Source of the DNA: Diadophis punctatus similis
Lineage: Eukaryota > Chordata > Lepidosauria > Squamata > Dipsadidae
Reading direction: 5' to 3'
DNA: 64,000 bases
Assembly: GCA_023053685.1 (NCBI GenBank)
Contig: JALIGW010000026.1
Location: 4,433,786-4,497,785, forward strand
The notes under the pieces are model-generated. The model did not search any database. It had not been told where the DNA came from and saw nothing but the letters and a program-made list of their open reading frames with translations. The first letter of the stretch is position 1; every line of letters starts with the position of its first letter. The position numbers were made by a program, and so were the translations under genes. Shown piece after piece: positions 1-10,776 of the stretch.

Positions 1-350
1 CTAGCGAAGAGAAGGACCAGGGGAGACATGATAGCAGTGTTCCAATACTTGAGGGGCTGCCACAGACAGGAGGGGGTCAGGCTATTTTCCAAGGCACCAG
101 AAAGCCAGACAAGGAACAATGGATGGAAACTGACCAAGGAGAGATTCAACCTGGAAATAAGGAGAAACATTCTGACAGTGAGAGCGATCAACCAGTGGAA
201 CAGCTTGCCTTCAGAGGTTGAGAGCTCCAACAATTGAGACTTTCAAGAGGAAATTGGACTGCCATTTGTCAGAAATGGTGTAGGGACTCCTGCTTGAGCG
301 GGGGGTTGGACTAGATGACCTACAAGGTCCCTTCCAACTCTGTTACTCTG
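1..350 (+). repeat. CR1-type LINE 3' end
   Basis: This is the 3' terminal part of a CR1-like LINE, entering from the window edge. It holds the end of a degraded reverse-transcriptase reading frame (residues such as [18 protein letters not shown]) and the characteristic end 'ggttggactagatgacctac', then 'ccttccaactctgttactctg'. The same sequence recurs at least ten times in the window on both strands. No functional frame remains. Confidence 0.85.
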
Positions 351-1774
351 TTATTATTTAGGCATCATGCCTGTAACAAAATCGTGGTTATTTCTTCCTC
401 TGTGAAGAATGGGATTGTCAAGAACATTTAATTATTTCAGAGTGGGATGAGTTTGATATCAAATTTGAGAAAGATAACGTTCCTGTAACTTGTTCTTCAA
501 GCATCCTGTTTTTCACAGAAATAGCTTCAGTTTGGACAATTAAAAATTATTTGTGGATCATCCCTTGTTTTTCAGTAGAACTTATCAAACACAAATTATT
601 ATTACTCTGATGTCAAGATGCCTTTTCTTCAAATAACTATCCTGCCTTTGTAGCGGGAACTTTTCAGGGAAGCAGAGAAAAAATAGAAACCAGGGAAATC
701 TTATCTCCATATCTGTGTGAGCTGAGAATACATTTTATGTTATTTTAAATGTATGGTGATTATGCAATGCTGTTATTGAAGCTTTGGTATGCGGAAGAGA
801 TTGAGGGAGGAATAATTGCCCTGGGCAATGGAAATCTTGTCCCCATTTTCATGTCTGTGGCGCAAGAAATCCATGCTTATTTGACATGTGGGTGCACGTC
901 ACCGGAGAGATCAGAGTTCAAATGATGACGGAAGGTTAATACAAAGGCCTTAACCGTACTTGAATAAGAACTTACCAGTTCTCCAGCATTTTCTTTGGTT
1001 GTGTTTCAAACTAGTGTGCAGTGCTAGATTTGATCTGCATAGAGCCTATAAGTTGTGACCTTTGTTAGACACCTTCCCTAAGGATGTCCCAAGGCAGCAA
1101 GTTCCATGTTCCTGCTTGCAACACATGTACACTCATATTTTAATTTCCACCTTGCCATAAATCCTTCCGTCTTTGGTTTGGTTGGTTTGGTTTGGTTCTC
1201 ATTTAACTATACATTTCTCGGGACCTTCCAAGATGCGCTTTGTTGTAAAAATAAGAAACTTCAGATTGCTGAACCATCTAACTAAGATCTAAGAACCATC
1301 CCCAGGACTTCTTGTAAACAATTGTCTTTTCACCCACTCTGGAAAAGCCAACCATTGAAGGAGACTTCACGCAAAAAGAAGTTGCTTGCAGTGAATCAGC
1401 CAGCAGCGACAGAGAGTCCGATGGTTGACGTAGATTTATCAAGAGTCTGAAAAAAATTGCATTATGGCAAAATGACTCCAAAAATTAGAACACTTAAGAG
1501 CTGAACGGATTCCAAGCAGTCACTCTTGCAGCATCACAGTCATGAATTATTCATATGCCTCCTTCTCTTGCTTTCTGCCTTTTCAAAAAGGACATTTGGG
1601 TTTAACCGAATGGGGGAACGCAACCAGCAGAGAGAGAGAGAGAGAGAGATAGCTGAGATCATACTCACAACTCAAGGTTGATGGCCTCCTCGTTACCAAG
1701 TTGCAGGGTCAATCACTGGTGATTGATTAATTACATTGATAACTGTAATCGATTACAGCGGTGGCCTCCCATTA
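351..1774. other. Intergenic, no gene recognised
   Basis: This is non-coding DNA downstream of FBXW2, or possibly part of its distal 3' UTR. I see no exon-like frame with splice sites. A short (GA)n run lies at about 1629-1650. Small open frames here have no recognisable homology. Confidence 0.5.
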
Positions 1775-1782
1775 TCCTAGCA

Positions 1783-2119
1783 TAGGGGTCAGCAACCCGC
1801 GGCTCTGGAGCCGCATGTGGCTCTTTCATCCCTCTGCTGCGGCTCTCTGTCACTCAAAATATGTGTCACAACTGCCAATGTGCGACATCCACCGACACGC
1901 AATTTATTAAGCTTTTCGACCCCCGGTAGGCCAACCATGGATAAATCTAAGAAAAGAAAAGTTTCAGAAGAAAACAGAATCTTTAATTCAACTATATATG
2001 CTAGTTTTGTGGCCGCTCAAGAAATAGGCACGGGAAGAGTTTTGTGGCTCCCGATGTTTTCTTTTCTGTGGGAAATGGGTCCAAATGGCACTCTGAGTGT
2101 TTAAGGTTGCCGACCCCTG
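1783..2119 (+). mobile_element. hAT-type DNA transposon, internally deleted
   Basis: Terminal inverted repeats TAGGGGTCAGCAACC and GGTTGCCGACCCCTG bound a 337-bp element. A perfect 8-bp target duplication, tcctagca, lies at 1775-1782 and 2120-2127; 8 bp is the hAT hallmark. Inside, around 1938, a short frame begins MDKSKKRKVSEENRIFN. It resembles the N-terminus of hAT/ZBED-like transposases ahead of their BED finger, but it breaks off quickly. The element is non-autonomous. A second member of the family lies at 24150-24549. Confidence 0.85.
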
Positions 2120-2649
2120 TCCTAGCAGGAGGAGAAAAGATAAAGATGGCTTCCATGCCTATATAAACCTGTTGTAAGTCAAGGACGAGCTGTAGTTGCC
2201 TTTTCACGTAGCTATGCACCTCAAAGGTCATGCTGGATTGGCCTCCTCTTGACTCTGGTTTGACACTTTTTCTTTTGGCATTGGCCATTGTTTGTGTAAC
2301 TTGAGAATCCTTACGAGCTACTCCCTAAACGCAAAGCTGTCGCTGGATTGATTCAGGTCAACACAAAAGACGTTTACCCATCATTAACCTTACGGAATTC
2401 GTATTTTGGTTATCATGGAGACCCAAAGGTGGAGCTAAGCACGGTACAAAAAGCCAGAAAAAACTAACCAAACCTTGGTTGGTGATTCTCATTTTATAGA
2501 TTGATAGATCTATCTGTGCGGAGGGGGGGGGGGCTTGGTTCGTCTTCCCCATCCCCCTCCTCTCCAAAATGGCATTTGGGGGGAGGGGAAATGGTAAAAA
2601 AAAAACGATTGTGCGTTGCAGGATGAAACCTTGTGTTAACTTTGGTTCA

Positions 2650-2776
2650 TGCAAAGCATCGTCCCTTGGATTCGTTGCTGGCAGTCTCCATTCTCTTTTT
2701 TTTATTATTCTTATTTTTTGTAATATATATATTTATATATATAAAAAAGCCACCTCCCAGAGTCCGTTGGCTGAGT
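2650..2776 (-). other. FBXW2: Proximal 3' UTR of FBXW2
   Basis: Sequence directly downstream of the FBXW2 stop. It contains a short (TA)n run at about 2720-2745 and, on the minus strand, an AATAAA (plus-strand tttatt near 2700). Whether this signal is used is unknown. Confidence 0.35.
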
Positions 2777-5700
2777 TCAGCCATGTTCCTTCCACAAGAC
2801 CAGGTGGATACTGTGATCAGGCATGCTGGTGGCAAACACCAAGCCCATATCGTTTTGACCATCCAAGCCATCCAGCCAAGCCATTTCTCCCGCCAAGAAG
2901 CTCGAACCCCGCTTCGACTTCCGGTATTCCGGCAGCGGCCAACGGCTGATCATTTTTTCTGTCCTCAGGTCCATGATGTACAGGTAGTGATTATCAAACA
3001 GGAGGGCGAAAATGTCACCGAAGCCCAGCAAGGACAGGTTTGCAAATTCAGGCGTTTTGATAACCCTGCAGCAAGGGGAGAAAAATCAGAAGAAAATAAT
3101 AAGATGCACCCATTGGGAAACTTGACAATGGGAGGATTTTCCCTGGCTCAGAACGAGCTGAAGTGGTGCAGTGGTTAAATGCTGTGACTGCAGGCTGACT
3201 GCTAGTTTAGCAGTTCAGCTGTTCAAATCCCACTAGGCTCAAGGTTGACTCAGCCTTCCATCCTTCCGAGGTCGGTAAAATGAGGACCCAGATTGTTGGG
3301 GGCAATATGCTGAACTCTGTAAACCGCTTAGAGAGGGCTGTAAGGCACTATGAAGCGGTATATAAGTAAAGTGCTATTGCTATTGCTATTGCAAGAAAAC
3401 TACTAAGCTCAGAGAGCACCAAGGACTCCACAATCCTCCTCCTCCACTCTACAAATCCCACTCCCTAATAGCACTGATTTATTTATTTTATTTATTTATT
3501 TATTTTGGTATTCTTATATGCCGCCCAACTCCCGAAGGACTCAGGGCGGCGTACAACAGAGAAAAATACAAGAATAAGCCAAAATTAAATATTAATTAAA
3601 AGCAAATACAAAATTTAAAAACACAATATAAAAAACATCGACAACCATTCACCATGGTTGAATGTTGATGATGTTACCTAGTTTGGTAATGAAACATCTG
3701 GAAGAAAACTACTCAGCTTAGAGAGCACCAAGGACCCCACAGTCCTCTTCATCCTCCTCTCAAATCCCACTCCCTAATAGCACTGATGATGTTACCTAGT
3801 TTGGTAATGAAATGTCTGGAAGAAAACTACTCAGCTTAGAGAGCACCAAGGACCCCACAGTCCTCTTCATCCTCCTCTCAAATCCCACTCCCTAATAGCA
3901 CTGATGATGTTACCTAGTTTGGTAATGAAATGTCTGCAAGAAAACTACTAAGCTTAGAGAGCACCAAGGATCCCACAGTTTAGAACACTCCAGACAGGAT
4001 ACAGAAGCATCTTAGGACCTCCAAAGAATATTTGCCAATGTGCTATTCAAAATCTACTGATCCAGAAAGAAAATAGCTCAGCTCAGCTTATTCTCTGGGG
4101 CATCGGCACGGCCTCCCCCACGCATTCTGGCTAAAAGAGGCAGCTGGCCATGAGGTTCTCTTTTTACCGTCCGATTTTAAATTCAGAATGGCTACCTGAG
4201 GATATCGTAGCTGGCGAAGTCCCACTGGTACAGCCCGATCGCCGAGCTGCAGACAATGTATTTCCCATCGAAGTGTAGCCGAGGCTGAAAAGAGATGCTC
4301 CGGTCTTCAGAAACTGCCAAGGTTTTCAAACATTTGCAGTTGATCTCTCTTCCGATTGGCCAGATCTGCAACGAAAAAAAAAGGAAAATTAGAAAACCAG
4401 GGAACTGGGGCAACGTAAAAAAATAATAATTAAAAAATCGCTCCCGATTAAGTCTTCTGCCATCTCTGTGCCTGGAACTCCTTCCTCAAATGCTGGCTGC
4501 ATAAACAGAGGGATAGAATCAAGATCAGGTGAAGTGTTAATACCACTTTATAATGCCTTGGTAAGGCCACACTTGGAATACTGCATCCAGTTTTGGTTGC
4601 TATGATGTAAAAAGGATGTGGAGACTCTAGAAAGAGTGCAGAGAAGAGCAACAAAGATGATTAGGGGACTGGAGGCTAAAACATATGAAGAACGGTTGCA
4701 GGAACTAGTGAAGAGAAGGACCAGGGGAGACATGATAGCACTCTTCCAATATTTGAGGGGCTGCCACAGGGAGGAGGGGGTCAAGCTATTCTCCAAAGCA
4801 CCTGAAGGCCAGACAAGGAACAATGGATGGAAACTGAACAAGGAGAGAAGCAACTTAGAACTAAGGAGAAATTTCCTGACAGTTAGAACAATTCATCAGT
4901 GAAACAACTTGCCTCCAGAAGTTGTGAATGCTCCAACACTGGAAGTTTTTAAGAAGATGTTGGATAACCACTTGTCTGAAGTGGTGTAGGGTTTCCTGCC
5001 TAAGGCAGGGGGTTGGACTAGAAGATCTCCAAGGTCCCTTCCAACTCTGTTATTCTATTCTAAATATCCACAAGGAAGATACAATCTTCCTTTAGCAACT
5101 GACTCTTCAGAAAATCCCACAGCCTAGCGTGAGCTCATCGCCTCAAAACCTAAACTGAAAGAATTATTCCTCTCCCAAATGCCCACTCTCCTTTTCCACG
5201 CTGCAAAACATCCCACATCAAAGGCAAAGTTTTTCCCCCTCTCCCTTTTAAATTGTGGCGTAAAGCACATTAATGACAACAGGAGGACAAATTCAAAAAT
5301 ATGAATTTCCCCGACGTAGTAAAGTCGCTTTTTCATCACCGTATTAACTGCAAATGATTGCTAAGCAACAGCCACTTAAAGCGGTTCGTTTAGTAACCGT
5401 TTGAAATTTCAACGGCACTGAGAAAAGTGACTTAGGACCGTTTTTCACACTTACGACCATCGTAGCATTCCCCAGGGTCACATGATCAAGATTCAGAAGG
5501 TTGGCAATCGACTCCTATTTATGATGCCCCGGAGTCAGAATTTGAGGCCTTTGAACTATGGTGCTGGAGAAGACTCCTGCGAGTCCCTTGGACTGCAAGG
5601 CGATCCAACCGGTCAGTCCTAGAGGAGATCAACCCTGACTGCTCTTTAGATCCTGAAGATGAAACTCAAATACTTTGGCCACCTAATGAGAAGGAAGGAC

Positions 5701-8700
5701 TCACTGGAGAAGAAGAGCCTAATGCTGGGAACGATTGAGGGCAAAAGAAGAAGGGGAGGACAGAGAACGAGGTGGCTGGATGGAGTCACTGAAGCAGTCG
5801 GTGTGAGATTAAATGGACTCCAGAGGATGGTAGAGGACAGGAAGGCCCGGAGGAACGTTGTCCATGGGGTCGCGATGGGTCGGACACGACTTCGCAACTA
5901 ACAGCAACATGTGATCCCCTTTTGCGACATTCTCACAAGCAAAGTCAATGGGGAAGCCCGATTCACTTAACAGCCGTGTCACTGACTTAAGAACTGTCTC
6001 ACTTGACGTCTGTCTCACTTAGCAATGGAAATGTTGGTCCATTGTGGTCGTAAGTGGTGAACGTTCCGTGTTTGTATAGTCCTCAAACACCAGCCCACTC
6101 CTTCCCCCAATTCCTAAATCAAAAGCTGGACGTACCTTGATTTCATATTTATCCGCACTTAAAAGAATGTAATCGCCAGGGCTATGCATGAGGGATTTGA
6201 CTTTGCTCTCTTGTAAGACCACCTGTTATTTATTAAAAAAAATGATTTCAGTAAGGCTGCGGGCACGTACATGACACAAGCCAACTTAACACGTTTGTTC
6301 CGGTGCATTCAGATTATATTTCCTGAGCCTGATCAAACCTGACATCAGATTTGATGTCACCTGCAAACAGGAGTTAAGACTGCTGCATAGAAGACCTGTA
6401 GATTGTGTGGGTCTGAGAAAATATCTGCAGACCCCTCACACCCTGGACATAAACTGTGTCAACTCAAAACAGCCAGACCCAGGGACACCCAAAGGTGCTT
6501 TTTCAAGAAGCAACTGGACTTTGGTTTTCTTTGAAGAGGTTTCGCTTCTCATCCAAGAAGCTTCATCAGTTCTGAGTGAATGGTGGAGGAGTTGTCATCA
6601 GGAATGTAAATCCTTCCATCCTCTCGTGACAGGAAAACAGCAGATGCTATATGGCTAGTCCTCAGCTTATGACAACTGTGTTGTTAAGTGACTATTGATC
6701 ACTTATATCTTTTATAAGATATATGTGTGTCCAATCACACTTGGCCAATCAAGAATTCTTTCTATTCTATTCTGTTCTGTTCTGTTCTGTTCTGTTCTGT
6801 TCTGTTCTGTTCTGTTCTGTTCTATTCTGTACACTGAGAGCTTATGCACCGAAGACAAATTCCTTGTGTGTACAATCACAATTGGCCAATAAGGAATTCT
6901 ATTCTATTCTATTCTATTCTATTCTATTCTATTCTATTCTATTCTATTCTATTCTATTCTATTCTATCCCTTATTCTATTCTATTCCTTATTCTATCCAT
7001 TCTATTCTATTCTATTCCATTCTATTCTATTCTATTCTAATTCTAATTCTATTCTATTCTTCTATTCCTATTATTTCTATTTCTATTCTATTTTCTCCTC
7101 TCCTCCTCTCCTCTTCTATTATTCTGTTCTGTTCTTCTGTTCTGTTCCATTCCTATTCCATTCTATTATTATGTAAGCAACCGAAGAGGTTGGCTTGGGG
7201 AAAAGAGAAAGGCTATTCACCTTTGTGACCCACTCCGTGTGTCCGGTCAACGTGTTGAGGCAGACGCTGGTCGATAAGGCCCACACTTTCACCGTGAAAT
7301 CCGCTGAGCCACTGACCAGGATATCCAGTTCGTCGTTGTAATCCACACTGAAAACTAGAGGAGGAGAAAAAGGCAATTGTCTTCATTCCATCTCGCGACT
7401 ATGGGTGAGGATGGATCGTGCCAAAGATTCTCCAAGAGGTAGAATCTGAAGAGTAATTTGAAGGGGGTAAGAGTGGCAGGAACATACTGGCATAAGAGGT
7501 GCTTGGCGCGCTCTGAGCTAGGCCGTTTTCTTGCAGACGTTTCACAACCAGACGAGGTAACATCATCAGTGCTAGCAGTGTTAGCACTGATGACTCACAC
7601 TGATGTTACCGACTTTGGTAATGAACGTCTGCAAGAAAACCACCAAGCTCAAAGAGCACCAAGGACCCCACCCTCCTCCTCCTTCCCCTCCTTCACTCCG
7701 CATACCCCACTCCCTACTAGCACTGATGGTGTTACCTAGTTGGGTCATGAACCATCTGCAAGAAAACAATCAAACTCAGAGAGCACCAAGGACCCCAGTC
7801 GTCATCCTTTTCTTCCTCCTCCTCCTCCTCCTCTCCACATCCCACTCTCTTCTAGCATTGATGATGTTACCTAGTTGGGTCATGAAACGTCTGGAAGAAA
7901 ACAATCAAACTCAGAGAGCACCAAGGACCCAACTCCTCCTCTTCACAAACCCCACTCCCTACTAGCACTGATGGTGTTACCTAGTTGGGTCATGAAACAT
8001 CTGCAAGAAAACCATCAAGCTCAGAGACCCATCACTTCAACCCCGAGCTACAAATACTTTCCCCCATCGGTATTCTTGTCCTAAGCCGTCTGCGGAATGA
8101 CTGCTAAACCAAGGAAGCAGCTCCACATGACAAGACTACGTAAGACAATTGCGTAATAACTGACGTAACGCCCTCCTCAAAACCCCGACGTACCTGCCCC
8201 GGTGTGGCCTCGGAAATGCTGGGTTTTGGTTCCCGAGCTCCATTCCCAGCAGGCTACGGTGTTATCGAACGAGCCGGTGACCAGCTTCTGCTCATCGAAC
8301 TTGACCGCCGCACACGTGTGGGTCTGGATGCCGTAGACGCACTGCCCCGTGCTCACATCCCACAACTTGGCCGACAAGTCATCTGAGCCTACAGCAGCGA
8401 GGGGAGAAAAGAAAGGTTCGTTTAGGGGCCTGGGAGCCAGCTGGCTCAGAGGACGGATGACCTGATCCACAGCAAACCCAACTTCCTCCTGGGGGCGTGG
8501 CCAGCATCGCGGCAAGACGACGCGCTTCATGGAAGCTCCGTAGGCGCGTCGAGTCCAGCCACCGGCACGGTCCAAATCATCCCGAAGAGGCGAGGAAACA
8601 AAAGAACACACCAACTTCCTGCACGATGAAACTTGTTCGTAGGGCTTAATTTTAGCTTCTAATTGGTTATCTGGACATCACCAAAATAATAAGACTTGTG

Positions 8701-10641
8701 CACGGGTACAACAATACCCAGAGACATCGGAGTCACTTAGCGACCGTGTTATTTAACTTAAACACTGCAACAATTCACTTAACAATGGTGGCAAGAAAGG
8801 GTGTAAAACGGGCCAAACTCATTTTAACAAATGTCTCGCTTAGCAACCGACATTTTGGGCTCCATTGTGGTCATAAGTTGAGGACTACCCGTAGAATGAA
8901 CGGGTGCTAATTAAAGGCAGCCTTGAAGCGGCAAGTTCTCAGCCGGCTTTTATCAAAATGTCCACAGTGATGTAACTTGACAGGTTTCTTTCTACAAAGA
9001 CAATAGCTCTTTCTCGAACACAGGAATGAGGTGGGAGGTAAATTGAGGTTTTGCCAATTAGGAATGTCTAGGCTCACGTCGCCTATTTTCCAAACTTCCT
9101 GTCCTGAAATGTATAAATGTTAGTGCGTGCTTTGCTCTGGAGGAATTCCTCCCATTGTTTTCTGGGGAGAATTCCTTCAGCGAGCTTTGTTTATTGTTTT
9201 GGCGGCTTGTACGATTTGGACGCTTGCTTGAGCAGCAGCAAGCTTGCGTTTGAGACCTGAGTTCTGCTCTGGGACGGGTGAGCTCCCATCCTTCGCTCCA
9301 GCTCCTGCCGAGGACATGAAAGGAGCCTCCATGGGCATCCCTCAGGGCAACGGTGATGTCACCAGCTAATCTGTTGCGGCCAGTAGTGGGTTCTAAATCC
9401 CGCCGCTACCGGTTTGCAGAACTGGGAGAAACCCACCGCTGGTTGTGGCCCGTCAGCTGCCAGCCCCTCCAGCAGCCGAATCAGAGGAGACGATGTGGGA
9501 GTCAGGGTCAGCATCAAGGCAACCTGAGAGCTCCGAGGGGGAAGAGGGAATGGAGCTGGCAGAGAGACAGAGGCGGAGCCTGGGCCAGCCCTCAGATAGA
9601 GAATCAACAGCCCCCAGGTCTGGAGGTGGCTGATGAGGAAGAGGAGGAACAGCTGGGTCCAGTGCCTGATGCGCGGCTGTGCAGAAGGCAGAGGAGAGGA
9701 GAGCAGTGGAAATCTATAGGCTGGTCCTTGGGACGGAAGAGCCACCGCTGCTAGCAAAGCCCCACCCTAGCTCTGGGGATAAAAGTCAGGGGGCGGAGAT
9801 GAATAGGTGTGGCAGACAACTATTCATTTCCATGCGGGACAGACTTGTTAGCCTGCTATGAAAGAGAAACTTTTTGCCGCGGTTGCTGGCGTTCCTAATA
9901 AAGGAATCATTGCCTCAACTACAGAGGGTTTGTCGTGTTTGGGGAGCTGGGTCAGAACATAATCCTTTCGACCCAGGAAGCGCCTCGGTGCCTCCGACAC
10001 GAGTTGCGATGCCTTTGGTTTTGGGGTCCTGGGTTCGATTCCATATTACAACCTGTAGACTTCAACTAAAGCGCATCTCCAATACTCGCAAGCAGCTTCT
10101 TTAGGTTCCGGACCTCGATGGGCTGCCCTACCTGTACAAAGGAGTCCATCTTTATAGTAAAGTGCGTACACCCTGGCACTGTGTCCAATCAACGAGGAAG
10201 TCTCAAAACCCTCGTGGTTCTCCAACTGCTTCATCCGCAGAATGGCCTTCAAGTAGACCTTTTTCCAGTGCAGGGCCTCTTGAAGAGAGTCATCGATCTG
10301 CCAGCCGAGGTTCCGACAGGCCGCCTGCCACACCTCCAGGCAGGCACTGATGACCTTGTTCCATTGCTTAGAGACGAGGCAACAGGTGAGTAAGGTCTGA
10401 GGGTCGAGCCATTTGAGCAAATAGAAACTCAGTTCCAGCGGGAGCAGTTTCAGGAAGTCCCGCTTGAGAAGCGCCTCGAGGTTGTTGGAGAGGTGCTTGA
10501 GCTGAGCGGCCCCGCTCAAGGCAATCAGGTGATCGAGCGCCTCATTTTTCTGCAAGTCCACCAGAGAGAGAAACGTGACAGAAAGATTATCAAGCCATGC
10601 TTCAAACTCCTTTCTCTCCATAAGGTAATGGAAACATTTAC
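2777..10641 (-). CDS. FBXW2: F-box and WD repeat domain containing 2
   Basis: FBXW2 is the substrate receptor of an SCF (SKP1-CUL1-F-box) ubiquitin ligase: the F-box binds SKP1 and the WD40 propeller binds targets. Coding exons in transcript order are 10132-10621 (ATG at 10621), 8194-8388, 7221-7354, 6136-6222, 4196-4365 and 2777-3065 (TGA at 2779-2777). All junctions are GT/AG and phases match, giving 454 residues, the length I recall for human FBXW2. The F-box is at about residues 54-101 ([20 protein letters not shown]). WD40 blades run from about 150 to the end (AKLWD, ACWEW, VKVWA) and the protein ends LVLWKEHG. The first coding exon probably starts at 10641, because a ccgcag acceptor leaves a 20-nt UTR before the ATG. 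A non-coding first exon in the 15.3-16.2 kb CpG block is therefore expected. Introns carry SINE, CR1, BovB and ribozyme-like repeats. Confidence 0.97.
3155..3391 (+). repeat. Sauria-type tRNA-derived SINE
   Basis: The head (gtggtgcagtggttaaatgc) resembles a tRNA A-box region and is followed by a B-box-like ttcaaatccc. The body ends 'gcggtatataagtaaagtgc' with a tail of repeated TATTGC. It sits in the last FBXW2 intron, antisense to the gene. About ten relatives occur in the window. Confidence 0.85.
3394..3990 (+). repeat. Tandem hammerhead-like repeat A, ~118-bp units
   Basis: About four tandem units share the core tagcaCTGATGAtgttacc, then ggtaatGAAAtGTCtgcaag. The two best cores are at 3780-3819 and 3898-3937, exactly 118 bp apart. 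Each unit continues with 'agagagcaccaaggacccc' and a pyrimidine-rich spacer. The first unit is split by an L2 3' end (3477-3660). See the finding on hammerhead cores. Confidence 0.8.
3477..3660 (-). repeat. L2-like LINE 3' end
   Basis: Minus-strand copy of the L2 3' terminus (on the plus strand gccgcccaactcccgaagga, then gggcggcgtacaac), preceded by an ATTT-rich tail at 3477-3506. The same terminus ends the clearer L2 copy at 25443-26036. It interrupts hammerhead-like repeat A. Confidence 0.7.
4522..5064 (+). repeat. CR1-type LINE 3' end
   Basis: Longer CR1 3' fragment that starts in the RT C-terminal region (ggccacacttggaatactgc). It contains the frame [20 protein letters not shown] and ends 'ccttccaactctgttattct', followed by a few TATTC units. 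It lies in the FBXW2 intron between the exons at 4196 and 6136, antisense to the gene. Confidence 0.9.
5341..6063. repeat. Palindromic MITE-like repeat D, split by BovB
   Basis: Repeat D is a ~330-bp dispersed element with inverted ends acaggtagtcctcgacttac and gtaagtcgaggactacctgt. Its body is recognisable by 'cacgtgatcccc', 'gttgctaagtgag' and similar phrases. This copy is interrupted at about 5537-5909 by BovB. Other copies lie at 8702, 10777, 14771, 23373, 24862 and 55925. Confidence 0.7.
5537..5909 (+). repeat. BovB (RTE-clade) LINE 3' end
   Basis: The frame [20 protein letters not shown] is typical of the C-terminus of the BovB/RTE polymerase. The 3' end is 'gggtcggacacgacttcgca' plus 'actaacagcaaca', the diagnostic BovB terminus. 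The copy is heavily 5'-truncated and inactive. A second, cleaner copy lies at 58323-58755. Confidence 0.9.
6480..6610 (-). repeat. Hammerhead-like repeat B
   Basis: On the minus strand, CTGATGA (6569-6563), an A, a stem gcttct...agaagc and GAAAC (6543-6539) form a hammerhead-like core. The expected GTC is CTC here. The flanks (aaggtgctttttcaagaagc, caactggactt) recur at 37.7, 38.3 and 45.7 kb. Confidence 0.65.
6695..7165 (+). repeat. LINE tail with (TTCTG)n and (TATTC)n arrays
   Basis: Two copies of a retroelement tail (ccaatcacacttggccaat plus aagaattct) each run straight into pentanucleotide arrays: (TTCTG)n at about 6775-6825 and (TATTC)n at 6898-7160. The same tail precedes (TATTC)n at 17.1 kb. 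It lies in an FBXW2 intron. Confidence 0.85.
7494..8065. repeat. Array of hammerhead-like repeat A
   Basis: A minus-strand core (7572-7533, complete CTGATGA...GAAACGTC) faces away from about four plus-strand units starting near 7594, 7722, 7856 and 7964. The plus units have lost one or two core bases (for example CTGATGG or GAAACATC). Units are separated by CTCC-rich spacers. Confidence 0.75.
8702..8890. repeat. Repeat D fragment
   Basis: Contains 'cttagcgaccgtgttattta', 'cttagcaaccg' and 'gtcataagttgaggactacc', as in the other palindromic D copies. Confidence 0.6.
9444..9959 (+). repeat. Probable solo LTR
   Basis: A 516-bp segment begins TGTGGCCCGTCAG and ends GGGTCAGAACA. It has LTR-like parts in order: a TATA-like ggataaaag at about 9778 and an AATAAA at about 9897, then roughly 60 bp of R/U5-like sequence. 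I see no flanking target duplication and no internal retroviral region. It directly abuts the end of a family C repeat (about 9400-9443). It is a retroelement LTR by structure only; the family is not identified. Confidence 0.55.
10132..10641 (-). CDS. FBXW2: FBXW2 first coding exon (F-box)
   Basis: It encodes residues 1-163 and one base of codon 164, starting [12 protein letters not shown] and ending YKDGLLCT before the donor ACAG|GTAGGG. It carries the whole F-box. The ATG at 10621 is chosen because it gives the family's usual N-terminus. A frame without stops continues past the donor to 10046 but bears no resemblance to the family and is intronic. Confidence 0.96.
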
Positions 10642-10776
10642 CTGCGGATCAGCAAAACAAGGAGATTAGTTCTACAAGGAGATTAGTTCAAAAGCCCGAG
10701 GCAAACATCGCTACAAAAGACGTTAAAACACCCACACCCCAAAGCCTGCGTGGTGTTTGCACCCTGCGCTGATAGA

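Noticed and set aside
3155..3391. tRNA-like A and B boxes
   Set aside because: They belong to the SINE head. No cloverleaf with a functional anticodon arm is seen, so no tRNA gene is called here or in the other SINE copies.
6898..7160. Telomere-like or satellite function for the (TATTC)n arrays
   Set aside because: The unit is not TTAGGG, arrays are short and tied to retroelement tails; ordinary microsatellites.
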